From: a virus
Reading direction: 5' to 3' (one strand)
Virus record (IMG/VR): IMGVR_UViG_3300036715_002448
Location: 30,164-94,163 of that record
Length of the DNA: 64,000 nt
This document shows, in pieces, positions 17,492 through 25,779 of the stretch. Both the position numbers and the translations under genes were made by a program. Every line of letters starts with the position of its first letter. Position 1 is the first letter of the stretch. The notes beneath the pieces are model-generated. The model was not told where the DNA came from, did not search any database, and worked only from the letters and a program-made list of their open reading frames with translations.

Positions 17492-18684
17492 GTGTTTATT
17501 ACATTATTTTTGTTTTGTTTTATATCGTTTTCCCAAACTTCTAAAACTTCAAATCCTTTAGAATTTGCAAATTCTATTTTTTGTTTATCATAATTCCATT
17601 TTTCCTGAGCAGTCATTTTTAAATTTTTATTATAATAATCAGCTTTATATTTTATTGGATTGCAGTGCCAATAGTCTCCATTAATTTCTATAATTTTTTT
17701 ACCAACTTTAAAATCAAACCCTATCCATTTTCCATGTTCTTCATCAAAAATTTCAAATTCATTTTCATAGCAAATTGCATCAGGATAAATTTTCAAAAGT
17801 TCACTAATAACAGTTTTTGACATGTTTGAAATTCTTGTTGAATTAATCTTTTTAGGTTTTCTAGAAAATTCACCATTTTTGTATTTTTCTTCAATCTTAG
17901 CCGACCATTTAGAATTTCTATCATTAAATCTTTTAGTTCCTTCAATTTCTCCTAGTTTAGCAATACATTTTTCTAAAGTAAATGTTTTTTGTCTTTCTGA
18001 TATTTTTTGTTTTGCTTCATCTTCCGAAAATCCTTTATTTAACCAGTATCTTTTTTGATTAGGATTAACAATATCAAATGTTTTTAAAAAATTATCTCTA
18101 TCTGTGTCATTTTTATATTTTTTAAATTTTTTTGAAAATGGACTTATAGACTGTCTTTGTTCTAAAGTTGTTTTTGATTTATGATTGTTATTCATTTCGC
18201 CAGTTCTATTAAATGATAGTCTTTTACTTTCATTTTTAGATACTATTAAAGAATTTGGATATTTTAATTTATATTTTTCAGTTGTCCAGTTGTCATGTCT
18301 TTGTAAATGAGAAAAAATTGATTTTGTAGCAACTCCGCAAATTTCACATTTAATATAATCATCAGGATATTTAATCAAAAGTTCTTTAGACTTTTCTAAT
18401 TCTATTAATTTTTTTTTAAGTTCTTTTTCTTTAGTATCATTTTTTCTACAATTGGATGAACAATATATTGCGTAACTTTTACCAAAAAAACTAGGTTCAT
18501 TGTCGCACATTTTACATTTTACAGTAGACGTTAAATTATTTTTTACATAGAAATATCTTTTTCTAATACTTGAATTAATAGGTAAAAATGATGTTAAATA
18601 GATTAGTTCATTTAACTCATTTTTGGATATTCTTGAAAATATATTACAAGATTTAGATTTTAAAATTTTTTCTTTTATGTCCAT
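17464..18684 (-). CDS. Free-standing Vsr-like homing endonuclease inserted in the terminase gene
   Basis: 406 residues. Zinc-binding Cys pairs occur near the N-terminus (C-K-M-C, C-E-I-C). The middle has a repeat of the form Y-W-L-N-K-G-F-S-E-D-E-A-K, probably DNA-binding. The nuclease core has F-D-F, then I-I-E-I-N-G-D-Y-W-H-C-N-P, then V-L-E-V-W-E-N-D. The last 140 residues are very similar to the endonuclease at 53775-54989, so the two are recent paralogues. It separates the two terminase halves and should drive spread of the split allele. Confidence 0.85.
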   Translation of the reverse strand: MDIKEKILKSKSCNIFSRISKNELNELIYLTSFLPINSSIRKRYFYVKNNLTSTVKCKMCDNEPSFFGKSYAIYCSSNCRKNDTKEKELKKKLIELEKSKELLIKYPDDYIKCEICGVATKSIFSHLQRHDNWTTEKYKLKYPNSLIVSKNESKRLSFNRTGEMNNNHKSKTTLEQRQSISPFSKKFKKYKNDTDRDNFLKTFDIVNPNQKRYWLNKGFSEDEAKQKISERQKTFTLEKCIAKLGEIEGTKRFNDRNSKWSAKIEEKYKNGEFSRKPKKINSTRISNMSKTVISELLKIYPDAICYENEFEIFDEEHGKWIGFDFKVGKKIIEINGDYWHCNPIKYKADYYNKNLKMTAQEKWNYDKQKIEFANSKGFEVLEVWENDIKQNKNNVINTCLQFLKDH

Positions 18685-18704
18685 TTTGATATAAATTTGT
18701 ATTT

Positions 18705-18716
18705 TATTTATATATC
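18705..18716 (-). promoter_or_regulatory. Late-type promoter for the endonuclease in the terminase locus
   Basis: The minus strand reads GATATATAAATA with a perfect TATAAATA, ending 20 nt before the ATG at 18684. Confidence 0.65.
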
Positions 18717-18769
18717 TTTATGGATGCAAAGTTTTATGTTCTACAAGACAATTTAGTAAAAAAAGTGTA

Positions 18770-19315
18770 TTATTTTTCTAGAATTTCTAGAATTTTATAT
18801 AATTTAACTTTTATTTTACCTAAAATAGATGGACTAATTGCACTATAATAAAAATCACCTATTGTAGTATCTTTAATTTCTCCATTAGGATATTTTATTT
18901 TAATTTTGCTATTATAAAAGGTACACTTACCACATTGACGCGGGGCCATAAGAATATCCCATCTATTATGTTGAAATGTCCTAAGAATTTCCTCTTGGTA
19001 ATCACGGAGAGTAATTTGTTGATAACCATCATCAGTCATTACTTTACAATATGTATTTGCAAAATATACAATATCACGAGCACAATGCCTAAGTTCATCC
19101 AATTCAAATTGGCTATAATTAAATACTAATTGTCCTCGTCTAAAATTTTGGTCACCTTCATAAAAAGGATTATCTCTAGTGACATATCCTTCTTTCATCG
19201 CTAGTACAAGTTTATCAACTTTTTCAGTAGTCCATACTAGTTTATCTGCATTATCTAAGTTAATTTCTGTATCATCTTTTATTCCTGTGAATGAAGATGA
19301 TAGTGGATTTGCCAT
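18770..19315 (-). CDS. 17: Terminase large subunit (gp17-like), N-terminal part with short intein N-part
   Basis: 181 residues. Residues 1-130 are the terminase N-terminus; R-D-Y-Q-E-E-I-L and M-A-P-R-Q-C-G-K are the adenine-binding Q-motif region and the first part of the Walker A loop. Cys131 begins an intein N-part of only 51 residues (C-T-F-Y-N-S-K-I-K-I). The protein is inactive as a packaging ATPase until trans-spliced to the product of 15608-17491, which restores GK-T. The upstream neighbour is the small terminase gene, the T4 order 16-17. Confidence 0.87.
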   Translation of the reverse strand: MANPLSSSFTGIKDDTEINLDNADKLVWTTEKVDKLVLAMKEGYVTRDNPFYEGDQNFRRGQLVFNYSQFELDELRHCARDIVYFANTYCKVMTDDGYQQITLRDYQEEILRTFQHNRWDILMAPRQCGKCTFYNSKIKIKYPNGEIKDTTIGDFYYSAISPSILGKIKVKLYKILEILEK

Positions 19316-19330
19316 TTAAAGTTAATTATT

Positions 19331-19933
19331 TTATTCATCTTTTTCCTCGCCAAGCTCTTCTTGAATTTGTTGCATTAAATCACGGCTACCTCTAATAGTA
19401 ATACCATTATGGGATGAAATTTGCTTTGGACGAGATTGTCCGTTATCAGATTTATCATAGATGTCAATATCTCTTTTAAGCTTTTTCATCGATTCCTCTG
19501 TCGCAAGAATTTGAAGTGTTTGATGTTTCATAATATCAAGCATTGTACGTTGAAGCCCTGCCAAAACCTCGAACATACGAGGAGATGCATCCCCACCATC
19601 AATACTTACCATTAACAATGTAATAGCTCTATCAGCAATTTCCATTTGCTGGATTAATCCTGCCATGGTAGACGTTTCTATTTTTGCCCTAGCAGTTATA
19701 TAATCATTTTTGCTTATAAGTTCCTCGGAAAGGTAAAACTTCAACAAAGAATTCATCAAACTTTTAGCTTTATTAACTGACTTGGCTTTTATATCAACAT
19801 AATCAACTGGTTGTACAGTTTTAAATGTTGGCAATGAAGAATTCTTAGCCATTGGAAGTCCATCCGGTTCAAAATCATCTTGCAAAATAGAATCTAATGT
19901 TTCTTTTGCAATGTCTTGTTTAGTTATGTCCAT
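19331..19933 (-). CDS. 16: Terminase small subunit candidate, gp16-like
   Basis: 200 residues, mostly helical and highly charged, ending in an acidic tail (E-E-L-G-E-E-K-D-E). The central long helices (about 60-150) could form the oligomerisation coiled coil of small terminases. T4 gp16 is somewhat shorter. The identification rests mainly on size, composition and position directly before the large terminase. It would recognise DNA and stimulate the large-subunit ATPase. Confidence 0.6.
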   Translation of the reverse strand: MDITKQDIAKETLDSILQDDFEPDGLPMAKNSSLPTFKTVQPVDYVDIKAKSVNKAKSLMNSLLKFYLSEELISKNDYITARAKIETSTMAGLIQQMEIADRAITLLMVSIDGGDASPRMFEVLAGLQRTMLDIMKHQTLQILATEESMKKLKRDIDIYDKSDNGQSRPKQISSHNGITIRGSRDLMQQIQEELGEEKDE

Positions 19934-19981
19934 AATTTTTATTTAGTGTGCTAATCGTAGTATTCACGAAGTATTTATTAG

Positions 19982-21826
19982 TTATCTAACAAAAGAATGT
20001 TCTAATTTTATAGGAGGAATGGCATTGTCAATAACTAATGCTAATTCTTGTTCTTTAACTACGTATTGATTGAGTATGAGTGATTGTTGTTCTTCTTCTA
20101 TAGGTTCTGACCAAATCCTTATATTTGTTAAGTTTAATGTACCTGCTTTTAATTGATAAGGTGTTTCGGTTGGTAATATATCAACCGGCGTGTAATCCAA
20201 AGTTTTATTATATATTTGAAGAAGATTTGTTGTTCTGTTTTGTGTTGGATTTGATTCATCAAATTTAATTCCCCAAATATAAAAAGATAGTTGTTTAAAT
20301 TCTGGTTGCAAATTAAACACAATACCATACCAAATATCATTAGATAAAGTAGGCAAATTGGTAAATACATATTCGGCATTATTTATAATTACGGATATTG
20401 ATGTTGCTGCCAATCCTGTGTAATTTACTTTTATTTGTATTCCATTTGAATTAGATAAACCATCTAAAATTACATCATAAGAATTTTTGTCTAATGCTGA
20501 ATGGTTTAATTTAATCCATGCAGTAAATGCAAAATTATCTTTTTTTAATATGTTAACTAATTTTTTGTATTTTACTGCAATGTCACCAAAATTCATACCA
20601 GTTTTCAAGTCATAATAATGTTTTGAAATAATTGTATAATAATTTTGTAAAGTTTTAGCTTGTATTACTAATGAACTATTTACATGGCTTCTAACATAGT
20701 CATACCCGCCTATAGCAACTGTTGTATATTGGCTTGGTTTTGTTACTCTTAGATATTCTTTTTCTACAGCAGGTTGTAATGTAGTTTCAAAACTTTCATG
20801 CAAATCAGTAACATATTTATCAATATCTGGATTTTCACGCATAACATTAAGTTTATCGGCCCATTTATACAACATTATTTTGTAGTATGCTTCCATTCCC
20901 ATAAAGTCACGGAACATATAAGCCGAAGTCACTTCGTAAATACGATCTATTAATGGAAAATAAATATAATCCTTTTCTTCAGGTATTCCATTAACACCAA
21001 AAGCTCTTTCAAAATGTTCTCTTGTAATATGTCCTTCTATTCCTTCGGCAAACTCCATATCCATAGGAGTGTATTTGTCAGCATTATCCGGGAATGAGTT
21101 ATCTGGGATGGCCATTTTAATATCTTTTACGTCATATACTTCAAATAACGAGTATTCATGTAAAACTGGGTCACCTGAGTTTGATGTTGGCCTTGTTTTG
21201 AAATACCTAACAACATGTCCAAACATCTCATTAGTTGCGCAAGCCATTTGTTGATAAATAGCTTGAGCAGGCTTCATTATATCATAAGGCCTGAATAATG
21301 AATCTGTATTACTTACTAAAATTCCTGTTGAAAAATTACTACCTGGAGATGCTTTTGCTTTACAAGAATCTTGATTCATTGGATATGGTAAAGCCTCTGG
21401 CGATTCAGGTATTTTACCAGGTTCATAGTATATTTCTATTCTGTTAATTGAACGAGCTCCATTAGAAGTTCCTCTTCTAACAAACTTAAATTGTAAATCA
21501 AAAGAATCTGGATCTTGTCTAATTATTTTTGAATAAATATCATCAATTCCGGATACAGGTTTACCTCCATCTGTTATTTGTGTCCAAGCTGACCAAACAA
21601 TTCTAGGATTCCCTAATGATAAAGATGCTCTTGTTGCATTAATTATGTCATAACTCCATCTTATGTAAATATCATGACCTTGGTCCCAAGATTCAATAGG
21701 ATTTATGACAAATTGAATGTCTGTTATTGATTTTATGTATGTAAAAGTGCCAGTAAAGTCTACTCGTATAGTATCGCCTTCTGTATAAGTTATGTTATTA
21801 GAATCAATAAAGAATTCAAGTTTCAT
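19982..21826 (-). CDS. Neck protein candidate (gp14-like) with C-terminal LamG-like domain
   Basis: 614 residues. A central segment (G-V-N-G-I-P-E-E-K-D-Y-I-Y-F-P-L near residue 278, then Y-K-I-M-L-Y-K-W) has the spacing seen in T4 gp14 neck proteins. The C-terminal about 200 residues (F-A-F-T-A-W-I-K-L, later N-L-T-N-I-R-I-W-S-E) look like a LamG/concanavalin-type beta sandwich, a carbohydrate- or protein-binding fold. It lies just before the small terminase gene, where T4 keeps its neck genes 13-15. The added sandwich domain is the unusual part; it may decorate the neck or form collar fibres. Confidence 0.5.
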   Translation of the reverse strand: MKLEFFIDSNNITYTEGDTIRVDFTGTFTYIKSITDIQFVINPIESWDQGHDIYIRWSYDIINATRASLSLGNPRIVWSAWTQITDGGKPVSGIDDIYSKIIRQDPDSFDLQFKFVRRGTSNGARSINRIEIYYEPGKIPESPEALPYPMNQDSCKAKASPGSNFSTGILVSNTDSLFRPYDIMKPAQAIYQQMACATNEMFGHVVRYFKTRPTSNSGDPVLHEYSLFEVYDVKDIKMAIPDNSFPDNADKYTPMDMEFAEGIEGHITREHFERAFGVNGIPEEKDYIYFPLIDRIYEVTSAYMFRDFMGMEAYYKIMLYKWADKLNVMRENPDIDKYVTDLHESFETTLQPAVEKEYLRVTKPSQYTTVAIGGYDYVRSHVNSSLVIQAKTLQNYYTIISKHYYDLKTGMNFGDIAVKYKKLVNILKKDNFAFTAWIKLNHSALDKNSYDVILDGLSNSNGIQIKVNYTGLAATSISVIINNAEYVFTNLPTLSNDIWYGIVFNLQPEFKQLSFYIWGIKFDESNPTQNRTTNLLQIYNKTLDYTPVDILPTETPYQLKAGTLNLTNIRIWSEPIEEEQQSLILNQYVVKEQELALVIDNAIPPIKLEHSFVR

Positions 21827-21835
21827 TAAGTTAGT

Positions 21836-22306
21836 TTATTTTACACTACTAGCTTCAATAACATGTTGAACAACTGTTTGAACAGCCTCAGGATTGATTG
21901 ACTGTTTTGAAAGGTATTGAATAAACATTGTTATAGCTAATCCTGCGATAGATCCAAAAACAATCCATAGTGCTTTATTTATTCCACCTTGCCATTTTTC
22001 AATATTATCTATCCTATTTAGTATTTTTGGTAATAGTTTATTAATATCTTCGTCTTCTGTAATATGGTCTTCTATTAATTCTGTATTTTTGTTAACTTTT
22101 ACAACGACTCCGTTATCAGGATCTAATAGTCTTTTACTCAAATCAGAAACCTTTTCTCTAATAACTTTTTGTTCTTCCATTATTTCATTAACACTATTTT
22201 TAATTGAATTTAATTCACCATTTGGCAACCTCTTACGAATTTCTTCCAATTTTTTAAAAATGTCATCAAATAAATCTCCTTGCATAGAGTCTGTACTATT
22301 TGCCAT
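21836..22306 (-). CDS. Coiled-coil protein with one membrane segment, XhlA/holin-like layout
   Basis: 156 residues. Residues about 10-110 are charged and helical with coiled-coil character. A single membrane segment follows (A-L-W-I-V-F-G-S-I-A-G-L-A-I-T-M-F-I), then a short polar tail. This layout (soluble coiled coil, W-Q-G, one membrane helix) is that of XhlA-type hemolysin/holin accessory proteins. A lysis role is possible, but a structural membrane protein cannot be excluded. It has its own late-type promoter. Confidence 0.55.
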   Translation of the reverse strand: MANSTDSMQGDLFDDIFKKLEEIRKRLPNGELNSIKNSVNEIMEEQKVIREKVSDLSKRLLDPDNGVVVKVNKNTELIEDHITEDEDINKLLPKILNRIDNIEKWQGGINKALWIVFGSIAGLAITMFIQYLSKQSINPEAVQTVVQHVIEASSVK

Positions 22307-22324
22307 GTTATCTACATAATTTTT

Positions 22325-22336
22325 TATTTATATATC
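22325..22336 (-). promoter_or_regulatory. Late-type promoter for the XhlA-like gene
   Basis: The minus strand reads GATATATAAATA with a perfect TATAAATA, 18 nt before the ATG at 22306. Confidence 0.65.
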
Positions 22337-22374
22337 TAAGACAATTTACTTAAACTATGTAAAAGCAATAAAAT

Positions 22375-22785
22375 CTACAATTCTGTTTGTTTTTTTAGTT
22401 TGTCAAATATGAGTTTTGTCTCTGTAGGATTAAATTTAATCATCATTTTCAAATCCTGTTCTGACATCTTATGAGTAGTTAGGTATAAAGACACAAGTTC
22501 TTTAGGAGGGTACCATTCTTTTTGAGATTCTGTTTTTTTCGTTTTTGTATAAACCCAATAAGGGACCTTATTATATCTAGAAGCAACCATTTGCCAAAGG
22601 TCGACAAGTACAGCCCCATTGATCCCATTAAAATTAAGAGATTGTGCCGTTGATGGGTATTTGATGGAAAAAAATCTGTTAACAATAAAACTATGTTTGC
22701 TCTTTGCTATATTAGATATTTCTGAATACTTTTTAGAGTCTGTAAACATTATTTTTATCAAATCAAATAATTCAATATTAGCCAT
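22375..22785 (-). CDS. Possible clamp-loader small subunit (gp62-like)
   Basis: 136 residues. The segment H-S-F-I-V-N-R-F-F-S-I-K-Y-P-S-T followed by V-D-L-W-Q and Y-W-V-Y-T-K resembles the F-M-V-N-R-x-L-S...W-x-K pattern of gp62-type clamp-loader A subunits. T4 gp62 is longer (187). Its partner would be the gp44-like AAA+ subunit at 25780-26733, and RNase H lies two genes upstream. The match is by eye only; another replication accessory protein is possible. It overlaps the upstream gene by 8 nt. Confidence 0.4.
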   Translation of the reverse strand: MANIELFDLIKIMFTDSKKYSEISNIAKSKHSFIVNRFFSIKYPSTAQSLNFNGINGAVLVDLWQMVASRYNKVPYWVYTKTKKTESQKEWYPPKELVSLYLTTHKMSEQDLKMMIKFNPTETKLIFDKLKKQTEL

Positions 22786-23029
22786 TTGTTTTTGTATCTT
22801 TAGTCTCGTTAATTCTAATTTCGTTAATAAATTTTTTCTTTTCTAACAAAAATTTCTTTTCGTTAAGCGTATTAGAGTCTTGTATTGCAGTTGAAAGTTT
22901 TTCTACTGCTAATATTAATCTTTTTATATCAAAATCTTTTTCAGATGATGTAGTATTTTTATTCGTAACTCTAAGAATTGTTTTAGAAGACCTATTGTTT
23001 TCATTGCTTCCTGTGTGTTCTCCAGCCAT
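22778..23029 (-). CDS. Small hypothetical protein after RNase H
   Basis: Not recognised. 83 residues, very rich in Lys, Asn, Glu and Thr. The first 30 residues look disordered; the rest is probably one or two amphipathic helices (D-I-K-R-L-I-L-A-V-E-K-L). It sits 14 nt after the RNase H gene and overlaps the next gene by 8 nt. In T4 the genes after rnh are dsbA, 33 and 59, so a role in late transcription or helicase loading is conceivable, but no motif supports it. Confidence 0.5.
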   Translation of the reverse strand: MAGEHTGSNENNRSSKTILRVTNKNTTSSEKDFDIKRLILAVEKLSTAIQDSNTLNEKKFLLEKKKFINEIRINETKDTKTNG

Positions 23030-23043
23030 TATGTATAATTTAA

Positions 23044-24285
23044 TTATTTTAGTAATTCAGACCAATAGGAGTCATCAAATGAACCCTGTGTGTCTGTTAT
23101 GTTAACAGATGTTGTTGGTTTAATATTTTTTAATATACTTGTATCATTTGGATTTAAATCACTTTGATAAGTAGTAAGTTTTAAAATTTCTTCCTTTCTA
23201 ATCATAAGATCCAAATGTACTGCAGATATTTTTAAATTTATTTTATGTTCAATATCATCCATAATCGCATCAAAAATATCAGTTGGTAAACAATTTTTAT
23301 GCAAAAACATTAAATCACGATTCATTTTCCATTTAGCGACAAGCTCAGCATTAGTTTTGTCTTGTATGTTTAAATGAGTTTTTGTTAATTCACAAATCAA
23401 TTTAATAAATTCATCGGCGAAAAAATGATGTTGTTTGACTGAAAAATTTAATCCTTTAAACTTAGATAAAATATCTTCAGATTGTTTATCTGTTATTACA
23501 TATCTTTGTGGACCTCGTTTAGTTTCCTTAATCTTTACATACAAAGGAGAAACATTATCACCATCATCACCTTTTAGAATTTTTTTAAATAAAAAGTCAT
23601 TAGTATTAATTTCATCGATTTTTATTTTTTCCTTTTGTATTAAACTTGTTAAATCTGATTTAACAGTATCAAGTGATTGTGCACCAAGGTTAAAAATATC
23701 AGCAACATCTCCAGAATCTTCTATTTTTAACCAATTTGAAAATCCAGGAAATACATGTAAGTTTTTGTCAAACTTATTATAATACACTGTACTAGCATCT
23801 AAATTTTTGTCATAGTTAATCAATTGAAGAAGGTCATTATCACCAGATATAATAATTGCATTTTGCCCCATTTGGTTAAGATAACTTGACCAACCAAAAA
23901 TTAAGTCATCAGCTTCAGCATTTTTAACTTTAGAAGTTATAACACCCATTTTTTTGATAGCAGTAATAAATTCATCGTGAACAGCAAAAACAGCAGCCCA
24001 ATCAACATTAGTAGATTGAACTCTATTTCCTTTGTAATCTTGGTCTGTTGTCATTTGTTTACGCCAAGACGAGTAATCCATACAATAAACAATTTGGTTT
24101 GTTACATCCCTAAAACGACGTATTTCAGCTGCAAAATCAACCGATAATTTCCAAAGCAATAATTGTTTATCTGCTTCTGGGTCATCTATAAAATTCATTC
24201 CTTTTCCCATTTTCATACGTTGGCAAACATGGAATGTTTTAAGCAGCCAAAAATTTCCATCCAGAAGTAGCGTAAATTTATTCAT
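23044..24285 (-). CDS. rnh: 5'-3' exonuclease / RNase H of the FEN family, T4 Rnh-like
   Basis: 413 residues against 305 for T4 RNase H. Family signs are L-L-D-G-N near residue 8 (first metal Asp), Y-C-M-D-Y-S near 66 with R-K-Q...Y-K-G-N-R shortly after, and the acidic cluster N-A-E-A-D-D-L-I near 120, followed by I-S-G-D-N-D-L-L-Q-L. A D-D-G-D-N segment near residue 236 fits the helix-hairpin-helix metal site. It removes RNA primers and flaps from lagging-strand fragments. The extra length is mostly C-terminal. Confidence 0.85.
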   Translation of the reverse strand: MNKFTLLLDGNFWLLKTFHVCQRMKMGKGMNFIDDPEADKQLLLWKLSVDFAAEIRRFRDVTNQIVYCMDYSSWRKQMTTDQDYKGNRVQSTNVDWAAVFAVHDEFITAIKKMGVITSKVKNAEADDLIFGWSSYLNQMGQNAIIISGDNDLLQLINYDKNLDASTVYYNKFDKNLHVFPGFSNWLKIEDSGDVADIFNLGAQSLDTVKSDLTSLIQKEKIKIDEINTNDFLFKKILKGDDGDNVSPLYVKIKETKRGPQRYVITDKQSEDILSKFKGLNFSVKQHHFFADEFIKLICELTKTHLNIQDKTNAELVAKWKMNRDLMFLHKNCLPTDIFDAIMDDIEHKINLKISAVHLDLMIRKEEILKLTTYQSDLNPNDTSILKNIKPTTSVNITDTQGSFDDSYWSELLK

Positions 24286-24378
24286 AATTTAATAATTTTT
24301 ATATTTTTTGTGGCATTTTTTTTATTTTATTCTCTTTTAAAATTTAAGATAAGTTAAATTAAAAATATATCAAAAAGA

Positions 24379-25161
24379 CTAAATAGTTTTTAAAAATTCA
24401 TGCAATTGTTTATTCCACTTAGCATCTTCAAGTGCATTGTGTTCATTAGTTTGAACAGGATATCCAGGTAGTTCACTAATATCTAAATTGACACCTTTTG
24501 ATTTTATGCTACGTTCTATTAGTTTTTCATCCAATATTTGTTTCAAATCATTACAGTACATTGGGAACCCTTTAGGCAAATCTGTCATAAGTCCAAACAA
24601 CCAACAGAATACAACCCAGTCATAATCTGAATAATATCCATAAAATGTTGGAAATAAACTAGGACTTACAGGTTCATATTTTTGAGCTTCCTGTAAAGGG
24701 GTTAAACCAAACTGGTTATCCGATTTTCCATAAACAAATTCTATTACTTCATTTGCTATTTGAATATTAGATTTTCCATATTTTTTTACAAGCATTTTTA
24801 ACCTATTTAACGTGAAAGCTTTAACAGGTGTTTTTGTTTCTTCGGTTCCTTTTTTAACTATAATATATGAATAACCATATTCTTTTATACAAAGTTCTTC
24901 AAAAATAGGTTTAAGAACATTGTCCCTAATCCAATATATCTTTTTTCCTGAAAATCCATTGTATTTTTCAAAAGAAGTTAATTCGGCAACATAATATCTA
25001 TTCCAAGCTTCTTTTATATTAAATTCATTTGAAATAGAATAGTATTGTTTATCATCTTCCGAAACAATTCCAATAGAAATTAAATCTATAGTAGGTTTTG
25101 ACTTTCCTATAATGCTCTTTTGCGGCCCTTCTATGAACTCGGTATCTAAGTAGTATTTCAT
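24379..25161 (-). CDS. DEDD-family 3'-5' exoribonuclease-like protein
   Basis: 260 residues. Exonuclease motif I is Y-Y-L-D-T-E-F (residues 3-9). The Asp of motif II is probably in Y-Y-S-D-Y-D-W near residue 178, and motif III is E-H-N-A-L-E-D-A near residue 243. The order and the D-T-E-F start resemble the Rv2179c-like 3'-5' exoribonucleases found in many phages. It may trim RNA or DNA ends. It is followed after 1 nt by... the HAD gene upstream of it (25163), so these two genes are co-transcribed. Confidence 0.72.
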   Translation of the reverse strand: MKYYLDTEFIEGPQKSIIGKSKPTIDLISIGIVSEDDKQYYSISNEFNIKEAWNRYYVAELTSFEKYNGFSGKKIYWIRDNVLKPIFEELCIKEYGYSYIIVKKGTEETKTPVKAFTLNRLKMLVKKYGKSNIQIANEVIEFVYGKSDNQFGLTPLQEAQKYEPVSPSLFPTFYGYYSDYDWVVFCWLFGLMTDLPKGFPMYCNDLKQILDEKLIERSIKSKGVNLDISELPGYPVQTNEHNALEDAKWNKQLHEFLKTI

Positions 25162-25162
25162 A

Positions 25163-25585
25163 TTAAATTATTTTATTTAATTTTAAAAGTTCTTCGACTT
25201 TAACCCAATCAACAAAAGGTTTATTAGAAAGTTCTAAGTTAAAATTCAAAGGACATCCCAAAGACGCATCATCAATATACATTTGGGCAAATGCCTTTGG
25301 ACTAGATGTCCATGATTTTTGAGTAGGATTTGTATTTATTCCAAACAGAGGAATTTCATTTTCTTTAAACCATTCTACTGCTTCTGTTAAGTACTGTCCG
25401 GGAATTCCAAAAATACTTGCATCAGGAGCTGCTACTACTTTATCATCACTTCTCATCGTAAATAAAATTAATTTATGCCCAGCTTCTATTAATTTTTTTA
25501 AAACAGGAACAGCTCCAATATCTTTACCTATTCTTGGAAACTCGTGCGTTACGCAAGTTCCATCAAAGTCAATACATACCACCAT
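25163..25585 (-). CDS. HAD-superfamily hydrolase
   Basis: 140 residues. Motif I is I-D-F-D-G-T-C at residues 5-11, with the nucleophilic and acid/base Asp pair. Motif II is probably L-F-T-M-R-S near residue 41, and the C-terminal acidic motif is Y-I-D-D-A near residue 104. The size suits small HAD phosphatases that act on nucleotides or sugar phosphates. The 194 nt upstream hold no gene with an ATG start, only a short open frame without a start (see findings). Substrate unknown. Confidence 0.75.
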   Translation of the reverse strand: MVVCIDFDGTCVTHEFPRIGKDIGAVPVLKKLIEAGHKLILFTMRSDDKVVAAPDASIFGIPGQYLTEAVEWFKENEIPLFGINTNPTQKSWTSSPKAFAQMYIDDASLGCPLNFNLELSNKPFVDWVKVEELLKLNKII

Positions 25586-25779
25586 ATTTTTTCCATTTAA
25601 AATTTTTATGTGTCATTCTTTTTCCATTCACACAATAAGCAATACAAAATGCTATAAAACTACCTTTTTCGTCTGATTCATTTGTGCTATTCCATATTTT
25701 AATTATATTTTTATTGACAAGTCATATTATATTAATAGAATAGAAAGTGCTTTACTTAATTTTTCTTTTTGATTATTTA

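Noticed and set aside
20149-20379. Second minus-strand frame within the neck-protein gene
   Set aside because: It is an alternative frame inside a long gene with clear protein character, and has no promoter or start context.
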